From Nematostella vectensis (taxonomy: Eukaryota > Cnidaria > Anthozoa > Actiniaria > Edwardsiidae): a stretch of 64,000 bases of DNA. A model generated the notes under the pieces. The model did not search any database. It was not told the origin of the DNA and saw only the letters and a program-made list of their open reading frames with translations. Positions 27,501 through 37,486 of this stretch are shown in pieces. Position 1 is the stretch's first letter. The number at the start of each line of letters is the position of its first letter. The DNA lies in contig NC_064035.1 in assembly GCF_932526225.1 (NCBI RefSeq), forward strand, positions 19,271,969-19,335,968, in the 5' to 3' direction. A program made the translations under genes and the position numbers.

Positions 27501-30500
27501 TGAATGGTGCCTTGTTGAGCTACTTTACCGTGGGAAGTTTTACATGTTCTACATCTATACATGAGAAAATTGAGGCATATCTGAATAGTGAATTACAAGC
27601 TGAGTGGCAAGAATGATTTTTGTAGGAAACGAAATGCCTGTTACAAGATAGCTTAGCTCGAGTTGTGTGACAAGCTGCAATCTGCGAAATGCTTCCCCTT
27701 GTGTCGTCTCCTAAAGCGAGAATCAATTGGAATTCTCAGTACCAGAAATAAAAATGGACGTTTGTTGAACTCATGAAGATGTTGCTGGTGTGCCTAGACC
27801 GCCCACCCAATAAAATTGACACCGAATCTGCTACATCATGACCAAACCATTACTGTTTTACCACAAATCTAAACATTAATTAAGATTCATAAAAGTGAGC
27901 TCAAAATATATATTTTATTAACACTATCTTGGTACCGCAACCCATTGCTTATCCGCGATTGATTTGAGTTTGTGGACCGTGCGCTAATGATCGGCCTCTT
28001 GATTTTGTTCGTATGGCCCTTTGTTTTCACTCATGTAACGAGCGCCGCAAATTTAAGTTTCTTCCGTATATTTTTAAGTCTATTTAATGTAATCCGAATC
28101 ACGTTAATAATTAGTTCGTGTTTTTTTAACTGAAATAGTCAGATCCAGAGTTGTTGTTTGACATCTCGCGCATTTTCGGCGAAACAACAGTCGAAGAGAT
28201 TACGTTAACTAATATATAATAATATATAGGACGAGCGATGTCTAACAGTCCCATAAATGATTGTTTTACCCATTATTGTGGTCCGGCTAGCACTAGCCGA
28301 TTGCGAACCGTTTTTTTCTAGTCCTTTTTTTTCAAGGTTCCGTTTGTTCTCTTGGGCGCTGTTGTGGCGAAGCTAAAAGCTTGTGTTCGATTTTATCAGC
28401 CAGTAATCCGTTCGACATATCTCAGATACTGCAATGATATTCCAAATACAAATAAAAGAGCAAGTAATAATGATTATGGCTGGACATGAGTTGAAAGGTT
28501 TTTCTCTGATTATCAGCGAGCAATGTGCTCCCTTCGAACATGCTATTATATCGAGGTAACTGAATCGTTTATTTTTTTTTCTAAGTTGTTCTCCAGTGCA
28601 GCTAGACCTGAGGCATTTGATGTCTTTAGTGTTTGTCCGAGGAAAGTCTTTGTTCTTGTTGGAGCAGTTTCCTGTAGAGTGTGTATCTTTAGCTTTATCA
28701 GACCCATCTCTAGCTGACATTGGAGGCGTGTTCCTTTTTGTAGCTTTGAACTCTTATAGACAGACATGCCGATAACATGGCTGCGCTTAAACCACTGAAT
28801 CTCCCAACATGCTACCAACTAAACCCTTCGAACTCTAAATGAAGAGAAACTCAAAACACTGGTCTTTGGAAGGACTTTGTTTCCGCCTAGTCAATAATTT
28901 ACTTAAACTTTTTTTTGTGATCTCGAATTTTAAGTAAGAAAGAATTGTGATATGCCACAACTTTTTTATTTGAATTTGTAAGCTCGAGCTTGGCTAAGGC
29001 ATGTTTCAAAAATATAGTATTTTTAGATTTTGTTACTTTTGTAACAAAAAAACTTTTTCATTCAAGATTAAGCAGTCTAATGTTTTATAGATGTATTCAA
29101 GTAAAATACTAAAGGGTTGTTGGTGTAAAAGCTTTCTTCCTCCATGAATAATTATACTTCCTATTTTTTTTTACACAAATCCCGGGTCTTGTGCGCCAAG
29201 TTTGATTACTAAATCTTAAATTGCTAATCGAAAACAGCATTTATAACATTTACTTCATGGCTTTTTAAATTAACATTTATTACTTTGAGTTGCTTCTACC
29301 CTACTTAGGGGAATGTCATTTTGCTAACACGAGTATTCCATGCAACAACATACTTCTTGCTTTAGAATTTACCGGCTGTGTGTTAAAAGACAGCGTTTAA
29401 TTGTGTCTATTATTTTTGGAGTTCCCACTGCTTTCTTCTCTTCATTTGTGTTTTCTTCGTTTGCTGGCACAATATTTTTTATCGTTTGTGTTTCAACTTT
29501 TTTCTTCCCCGCTTTTCTTGCGTTGTCACAATGTTTACCATCTTTTAAAGATTTTCACGAGTGTTGTGATCACAAAAATCATAACAATTTATCAATTACC
29601 CCGCCCTCCTTTAAGTGCTCATTATATCTCGTCTTTAAGCTCTAACTTCACAATCGACGGAGTGATGGTCGCTGCCTATACACATCAATAGCCATCAATT
29701 CTTTGTCACAAGTTCAATTTGCAGCAGTCTTAACGCATCTTTTGTAACATTTAGCGTAATTTCGCTAGTTGTCACTAGTTGCCGCCAGTTCTACAAACCG
29801 CAAATGACAGCTTCCTAGCCACAAGAATTGAATGTGTTTAGTGTTTTTGTACTTATTTATTAATGTACCATTAATAAAACATCATTGCACGCGCACGAAA
29901 CTACCTACAAAGTTTAACGCAACAAATTCGATTTTTTTCACCAGGCAAAGCAATTCTCATGTTACTCCCCCGAATTCAACATACTGAAAGAACTTTATAA
30001 ATTAAAGTTTATTTTAACGAAACCTCGGCTATCGTTCTAATGTAAATTGAAAATTATTTTGATTTCAAACAAACACGGAAGGCACGAGAAACAATAAATA
30101 CAGGTTGAATGAGAATGGTTATGGTTATGAGCTCCCAGAAGTTCACTGAAAAAGACCAACACGGAAAAATGTTTGTCTTTAGGTCATTAAATGAAGCGTT
30201 TTTGATAGCCTTTTTCCCTTACCTAGTTCCGTTTCTTATTCGTTTACATTGGTCGCATCTAGAACATGAATTGTTTTCATATATAGTTTTTTTTTATTTA
30301 CAGGCATTGACTCTTAAAATTTTACAAATTTTTTCTATAAATGCATATGTTTCCTTTTTCTTATTTGCCTTATTTTCCATATGCTCTTATTTGTTCGTTG
30401 TGTAGCTCTTATCTAAATTCGCTACCTCAAAGAACTATCCTGCCATATTCAAAAATTAACGAAATGAGAAAGTCGCCATAAGAAGGAAATTTGATCCTCT

Positions 30501-32811
30501 AATAGATTTGTCGCATTGAAAAGCTTGACAGGCCATAATCTTTGTCGTATGCGTTAAAAACTTGATAATCCTTGGACGCCTGTAGCTTGACTCTGTAGGC
30601 GGATGCCGTGCAAGGTCCTATGACATCGTGCGCCAACCGATTCATCTTTTTCTCCGAAAACTTTGTCCAGTATTTAACCAGCGTCTACCGGGCTTCTATC
30701 CATAGGTGTGTAGTGTATTCTGTAGATATCTATCCATAAGCCTTCTTTAGTATAATGCATTGACAGCCAAGCTTAACAGATGTACGAAATAGAGGATTAT
30801 ACATTCCCAATCGAACAACGCACCCCCTATGTCAAACCCTAATACCGTATCAACTTTCGAGAACGAAAATAGACAGCTAGTTAAAGTCTTATTCAGTCAC
30901 CGGCCAAATCGGAGCTGGAAAGGGTCGTCTGTTTCTGGATAATCATGGTGTAGGATGTTTGCGTGTTTTTGCTCTACTTGTTTTGGGCTTTATTTAGGAG
31001 AGTTTCAAAATGGACTTCACCTAACCTCGCCCTTCGGAGCTACGGAAAGCACTAACAGAAGACGTTTTTTTTCGCAAATTCAAGCAAACAACTCTTGCTT
31101 ATTTCAACCAAATTGTCATGACCACAATTGTTTTGCTAGTTGTGTTAAGGTAAGAGATCCACCGAAATATTTATATTCGTGTCCTTGCCGAATTTATTTC
31201 GCTATTATAAATTCCTCGTAACAATTAACGGCATAGATAGCGCAGTAAAAAAAACTTTATTGTTCTTGCTCGCTTTTAGGGTATCAAGCTGAGGTAGAGT
31301 TGCGAAGATGGCTCCCTTTTCCCTCTCTTCTTTTATTCTACACTTTTATTTAAAGCACAGCGAGGTCTTTATTTAAATAGAGATAGGTAATTGGGTGCAT
31401 TTGAGTGTAGGCGAAGTAATGCAAGCAGCGTGATACCACTAATAAACTCCATTTACTTGTTGCAAGTCAACTTGCGCATGTGAACAGAACACGAATCGCG
31501 TCATCGCGATAGAGTCGTGAAGGAATCGACGCTAGAAATAGAAAACGTCGGCTATTTCAGAGAGAACCATTCACTAGCCGCGATGTTAGCGGCTCAAACT
31601 AACATCTCGTGATCCGCAGGAGAAATAAGAAAATACCAACGCAGAGATTTGAAAGCCTGTGGAGGTTAGCACGCACATGAATAGTTACTACTAAAGGCAA
31701 GCTTACAGTAGCGCTTACGCCACTTCTAGATAGATGTGTCAGATAGCCCGCGCCTGTGTTATCTATCGCGATACTTCTGCATTTCTCGGGGTTATTCGGG
31801 GATTTGGTGTGTCGGTGTTTGCGTGTTGCCTCACAGTTAAATCAGGCGCTCGCTGTTGGTAAGCTCACCAGGCCTTCTATTTCACACGTACCCTCGTCGT
31901 TCCAACGCAAATAATCGCTAAGTGAAACACGTTATGTGAAGAAACACACCGTTATAGTACAGCATGCTCTCGATTTAGACCAGCCAACCTTAGAAGGCAA
32001 GCACTTCAAGTAAGATGAGCTAGTTTAAGTCTTGTTTCGCCATGATTTGTGTCCCATAATCTGTTTTTTTTTGTTTGTGAAGTGAGGTGAAAGCGCCCTT
32101 TGAGGTGGAAGTACAGGTCATTCTAATTGTAATTGTATAGCTTGGCTTGTTCTAGCGGAAAATATATGCTTTGATATCATTTGACCACTAGCTTAATAAC
32201 GTGTTTTTCTCGTCAGAGATGATGTATTTGTTTTATTCCCTTAAATATGGTTTCATATTTAAACCAGTTTCATGTGTTATATTAGTATCCAGTCCAGTCG
32301 CAAGCTGTTCCTAATTTCAAATTTGAACCCGTCACAGTTTCCGCCCTCTAAAGTTCCACTCGAGCAATTCTGTACAAGTTTTAATAGTTTGATGTGTTGT
32401 TTTAACCTATGTCGGTTTCTTCTTTGAACTGATCCTGCTAGATTTGAGCACTCGATGTTAACTGTGTTCTTTGGTCGTTAATAAAACATTTATTTTCACG
32501 TTCTCTACACCGAAGACAAAAGCATTACTCTCTGAAAAGATAAATTCTGAATTTGTTTAAGTATGCAAATTTCATAGAAGGCAGATATTGCCAAAGAGTT
32601 AATCAAAGGCATTTCTACGGTTGTTAAGACTGTCAGGATATAAGTGACTCTGTGAGCACCATCCACGGCGGTTTTATTTTAACCCCTTATTTAAGTATAG
32701 TATTGGATGTTGCGCGTTAACCGTAAACAGTTAACCGAATCCAATCTTTGGTTAACGGTGATTCCTTCATAGTACTTCGAGCCATGGTACACGGTGCCGC
32801 TCTAGACTTTT

Positions 32812-32836
32812 TTGTTTGTTTGTTTGTTTGTTTGTT
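32812..32836. repeat. (TTTG)n microsatellite
   Basis: A run of about five TTTG units. A (GTT)n run lies nearby at 32990-33005. Both are simple sequence. Confidence 0.8.
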
Positions 32837-33210
32837 AAATATATCACTGCCCAAGCACCACGTGTATATACTCCCCTAAGCTTTGAATGTGTTATAACAC
32901 TATGAAAAATCATAAACCCATCCGTGTAAAACATCACAATGCAAATTATTATGTTTTGTATGTAACTTGAACTGGAACCGGGTATTTTTTGTTGTTGTTG
33001 TTGTTCAACAATAATGATTTTGATCTCACTTGAGACAAAAGAGCTGGATTTTGGTGCTTTTATGATTGCCTAAATTCACAATAAAAACGACAAATGGAAA
33101 TCCTAATTTTGGCAAATAGCTTATTGCTGTCTGTAAACAGCTCATCAGTAATTTTGTAACCGGCCGACTTCTAAAAAGGTCTTGCAAAACTCTTCTATTC
33201 TAAGTACTAT

Positions 33211-33520
33211 GCAGGCCCGTACCCAGGATTTTTCTTAGGGGGGTGCGAAATCCGAAAAAGTGACCTAATTTTTCTGGGGGGGGGGGGGAGTGATTTTTCT
33301 GATAACAATCTGACCACCCCTGAAAGTACAAAAAAGGATTTTTTTATGCCTGTGCAGTATCTCCAAGACATTGATGGATTGACAACATACCAGAGTGATC
33401 TAGCTTATGCTAGATATATATAGTTTTGTCTACAAATAGCACGTTTATTACCGAAAATGGACTTTAGGCCGTTGTGGGGGTTTGTTCGCGCCCGCTGTAC
33501 CACCCTGTGTACATGCCTGC
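33211..33520. mobile_element. MITE-like element with GCAGGCCCGTACCCAGG-type terminal inverted repeats
   Basis: The left end reads GCAGGCCCGTACCCAGG; the right end, reverse-complemented, reads GCAGGCATGTACACAGG. Both ends are followed inward by G-rich sequence, including a long G run near 33278-33291. The flanks are ...CTAT on the left and TATG... on the right, consistent with a 3-bp TAT target duplication. There is no coding capacity. It lies about 1.5 kb upstream of the right Otx gene. Confidence 0.7.
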
Positions 33521-34541
33521 TATGTTATTGCCAGTTTGCTTAGTCTCAAAGATGCCAGAATTTGTCCTAAACTTGCCTAAATGTAAACCTTATCTACAAA
33601 CAATCTATTTAAACTATAAACAAAATCGACTGACACGCGTTAACTAAGCTTTACAGCATCGCCCGCTTTCCCGTGGAACAGGTAAAAAGCTCGCCTTTTG
33701 CCAAATTAGTATTGAGAACGATGTGCTCAGTTAAAAAAAATTGAACCTGTAAATCGCTCCCTCTGGGTCCATATCTGTATGGGATAGTTTCTGGTTTTCG
33801 CCCATCAATCTTATTGCTTTTATTAAAACTGTCATGTGCGCGGCAGGGTCCCTTGGTTTGCACGGTTACCGGTGTGTGTGACTCACTTCATTGGCTTTGT
33901 TCTACGTGTTCTGGACGGGGTGTCAGCGAAACAATAACTTTCCACTAAATCACGTTATAACAACTCGCTTTGTGTGCTCCGTTGAACAGTACAGATAGAT
34001 AGTTATATAAGCATTTCACCATTTTATAGTATCAGTCAGATTTTGCGCTTAGAGGATTAAGGTTTAGTTCTAGGTTTGTTTAGCCTTTGTTTGTTTAGTC
34101 GTTTTTCAGTCATATTGGGACTTGGACTAATCAATATAAGCAATTTCTGATTATCAAAATATGTGTTTACATGTATAATTATTCGGAAAAGACAAACACT
34201 TTTACAATGTATAATACACATTGGAGAAATGATGGATTCTGTGCAAGACTTAACGATGCCCGGTGCTTGACTTTTGTATTCACTTTTAAGAGATTAACGC
34301 GTTCATTTTTCACTCGTACATTATACAATTTAAGACGTTAAGCACATTTACCCTTATTTGTTGCTTAGTAATGGAAAGTAGATCTGTGACTTAGACGGCC
34401 ATTTGTTCTGAAGTAAAGATCGTTGTAAAAGATCAATTACCAACATATTGGAATATACTTAATAGAAGACGCGAGATATTACATGTACTCTCGCCTACTT
34501 TACCACACTAGCGGCAGGTGGTGGTTTTGTTTTAATGAGCG

Positions 34542-34549
34542 TATAAAAG
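34542..34549 (+). promoter_or_regulatory. Probable TATA box of the right Otx gene (TATAAAAG)
   Basis: A strong TATA match (GCGTATAAAAGTGACTCC) about 460 bases upstream of the Otx start. Transcription would begin near 34570, giving a 5' UTR of roughly 430 bases if unspliced. An alternative spliced leader cannot be excluded. Confidence 0.45.
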
Positions 34550-35008
34550 TGACTCCTCTCTAGTCCTCGCAAAAAGAGGGAATGAGTTTGAGATGGGCAT
34601 GTGATCTCCTCGTGTAATAGGGTATATGACTAGCGCTGTTGGTTCACCGGCGTGCGGGGAACTCATGTGGCGAAAACCCCGCTATCTGAATAGCGCTCCT
34701 ACCTCTTTAAGGCATTAGGGTTAAACTCTCCCGCTAAGTCTACTCTTGTTTGTTCTCCTCCGTGATACGTTCTGAAAAGGTCATACTTTATGCACACAGT
34801 ATCCAGAATAAAAAAAGAGATCTTTTATTTAATAGGCAAACTGCAAATTTGAAAGACGGCTCATTTAGTTCGTCATTCCAGTTTCCTGAGTTAAACACCC
34901 TCCCCTTCCCTAGCAAACGCTCACTTTTCCTATAGCTAACCTGAAAGTATGTCTGTGTCACAGATAAGACGACTTGGCTGAGTGACAGGACAGACAAGTC
35001 ACATGATC

Positions 35009-36159
35009 ATGGCAGGGTACTACGGCCATATACCAAGCTATCCGATGAATTCCCACGCTATGGGCATCACCCCGCCTAATATCGACTTCTTCAATCGCAT
35101 GGTCTCGCCTTCATGCTGTAAGTTGCCATTACATCTCCGTGGTTCTTGTATAGCGAGAAATTCCCACAGGAAAAACAGCGGGTGTGAGATGGAAATGATT
35201 AGCTATTGGCGTATATTTGTTTTTATAAAGCTATACTCGTGTTCTCAATAATTATGTCCCGCGTTTCAGCTCACCCTACGCGGAAACAGCGTCGAGAGCG
35301 AACAACCTTCACCAAAAATCAACTGGAGGTCTTGGAAGAACTTTTCGCCAAGACTCGCTACCCCGACATCTTCATGAGAGAAGAAGTCGCCATTAAAATC
35401 AACCTTCCAGAGTCCAGAGTACAGGTGAGACTACCCACTTTCCAGACACTGAATAATTTGCTGGAATCACAGGTGACCAGAGTATTAGCGCGTCAGTATA
35501 TGTGGCCGCTTAGCTCTGCTGAAATGGGTTCCATTCCCCGGTTAAGACATCACGTGCCCTGTTTCTCGGCCTTGCATTTTATTTGTTGCTTATCACTTCC
35601 AAGACGTGTTATTTATTACGATATGGAAAAGTCAAAAAAATTGTAAAGCGCTTTAAGCAATTATTTATTTTAGCGCAAATTGGAAAAGAATTTAAAGTTT
35701 AAAGTTTTTTCATGGTTTCAGGTCTGGTTCAAGAATAGAAGAGCTAAAACGAGGCAACTCGAAAAAGCAGCAGAAAACAAGCAAAAACCCGAGCGAAAAC
35801 CTTCCACCTCAACTAATAGTACACCCACGACATCAGCAGCTACTCCACCTACACCGCTGCCACCACACCCAGTAGCAAAAGACACGAGTTCCAAATCTAG
35901 TCCATCGCCTTACGATCTTCCGAGCTGTAGCGGTAATTTATGGAATCCTGTAACGAGTGCGAACTCCCCACTGCCGCCAGCGCCGAACTACGGTCCTCCT
36001 GTGCTTACGAACACATCTGGGCCTGTATTTATGCCTCCTCCACCACATACGCAATCTTACAGGAGACAATTTACAAATCCGGACTGCTCGTACAGTATCC
36101 CTTCACCGTACACCATGAACCGGCAAATGGCGAACCCGTACAACCCAACACACATGTGA
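35009..36159 (+). CDS. otx: Otx-class homeobox transcription factor, complete
   Basis: Three exons: 35009-35117, 35270-35424 and 35722-36159 (702 nt, 233 residues). Introns are GT-AG (T|GTAAGT, CAG|GTGAGA; acceptors TTTCAG). The homeodomain spans about residues 41-100, beginning [14 protein letters not shown] and ending [12 protein letters not shown]; Lys50 of the Otx/bicoid class is present in W-F-K-N. The intron after RVQ is at the standard 46/47 position. The C-terminal tail is rich in Pro, Ser and Thr. It has an N-L-W-N-P-V motif that may correspond to the W-S-P motif of vertebrate Otx, and ends N-P-T-H-M. The start at 35009 is chosen because it has a better Kozak context (ATCATGG) and matches the paralog; an in-frame ATG six bases earlier would add Met-Ile. 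It is a nuclear DNA-binding regulator, paralogous to the gene at 1979-3497 and oriented away from it. Confidence 0.96.
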
Positions 36160-36479
36160 TCCAGACTCTTGGTGAGACACGTTCTGCTTTACAAGGGTTA
36201 TTGTGCGTGTATGAGCCAGAAGATCTGCACAAGGATGATCCATAGTGAAGGTGTCTCTTGTTACAGTTATAGTTTTTATAACTATATGATAGAAAGTAGT
36301 ACCTTGAGCCCAAATAGGTAGAAGTAGATATGAAGTGTGCAGCTCAAAGCACCAGATTATTGTTTTCAAAAGTGATTCCCCAAGGGGTCTCGATCAAGTT
36401 TTAACTTATTCCAAGAAATGCTTCGACAGCTAAGATCTAAAAATGGACTTAAGAAATCCCAGGGCATGTTGGGTAAATC

Positions 36480-36640
36480 AAGAGACTGCTGGGAAATATC
36501 AGGGAATGCTTGGTGTGCCCTGAGCATGCTGGGAAATATCAGGGAAAGCTTGGTGTGCCATGGGCCCCTGAGAATGCTGGGAAATATCAGGGAATGGTTG
36601 GTGTGCCCTGAACATGCTGGGAATTTCACAGAAGCACAGA
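36480..36640 (+). repeat. 41-46-bp imperfect tandem repeat 3' of the right Otx gene
   Basis: Four copies of a TGCTGGGAAATATCAGGGAA-like word occur at about 36488, 36529, 36574 and 36616, the last decayed. Each is followed by a TTGGTGTGCCCTGA word. It lies 330-480 bases after the Otx stop and may be in the 3' UTR. The open frames on both strands here come from the repeat. Confidence 0.75.
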
Positions 36641-37306
36641 AGGCCATGAGGTTTAGTAGAAGAAGTCTAAACGCGCTTTTGTGATTCATGTTTTCTGCCA
36701 AGCTGCCACTCGTCGCAACCACCGCACGCACACTCTCACTGAGCCAAACCTTATACACTACTCAGACACATTTTAGAATTGTTTAGGCAAAAGTGTAAAA
36801 CAGTGATTAAGGTGTGTTATTTAAATAACTATGATTATTAAAATCTGTCCTGATCTACAAACAGGATTAAGACATTTCTTAACTTTAGTAACAGAAATAT
36901 CCATAGCCATCTGAAAGACTTCTTTTTAAAGTATCGGGTACTTTACCCCTTTAACGAGGAAGCCACAGCACGGAATATCCAAAAAAAGTTTAAGGTTTAG
37001 GGGTGAGTAAGTTAGAGCTCACTATGGAAATGTCGATAGCGAGGAATGCAGCATAGCACATCAGTGCTTACTCCATCCGTGTATTTAAGTGCAATATAGA
37101 CACCAAAGCTATTTGAAATTATGTATTTTCCATATAGAAATAAGAATGATGGAATTGTGATTAATATATATCAGTGTACATATGACTATTCAAGAAATGG
37201 GAATAACAGTTTTTTAACTATTTTATTACAAAAACCTATAGATGTACCTCTAAATGTATGCAGAATTAGTAATTAAGAGAAATTAGGGCGGCTGCTTATT
37301 GCTAAA

Positions 37307-37312
37307 AATAAA
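37307..37312 (+). terminator. Possible poly(A) signal AATAAA for the right Otx gene
   Basis: The first AATAAA I find after the stop codon, about 1.15 kb downstream, just before the large minisatellite. An ATTAAA variant occurs near 36836. Usage is unknown. Confidence 0.25.
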
Positions 37313-37486
37313 CAATGTTTTGCCAATGAGTCAATGCTTGCCATCTTCGGTATAAAACAATGAACGTGGGTCCTCGTAATGACCAGTGGTCCTTGTAATG
37401 GCTTGCAATTCTTGTAATGGTTTGGGGTCCTTTATAGCTTGTGGTTCTTGTCATGGGATCTTTGTTATAGCTTTGGGACCTAGTCA

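Larger units (their letters stand above)
3498..35008. other. 31.5-kb intergenic interval between two divergent Otx genes
   Basis: No open frame here resembles a known protein or shows a splice structure I can support. The longest frames (for example 9824-10294 plus, 19075-19488 minus, 21229-21696 plus) are of the length expected by chance or lie in repeats. The interval is bounded by the 5' ends of two related Otx genes transcribed away from each other, so it is the likely home of their promoters and enhancers. Blocks of higher GC content and non-repetitive sequence occur near 9100-9320, 15660-16060, 18480-18660, 22680-23620, 24250-24620 and 31480-31900. Mobile or repetitive elements are listed separately. 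Confidence 0.7.

Noticed and set aside
28546-28818. Minus-strand 90-codon frame with heptad-like leucines
   Set aside because: Mild coiled-coil character only; no splice partners or known homolog, so not called a gene.
34600-34740. tRNA-like sequence upstream of Otx
   Set aside because: No consistent cloverleaf or A/B-box spacing could be drawn.
36366-36758. 130-codon minus-strand frame after Otx
   Set aside because: Created by the 41-46-bp tandem repeat.
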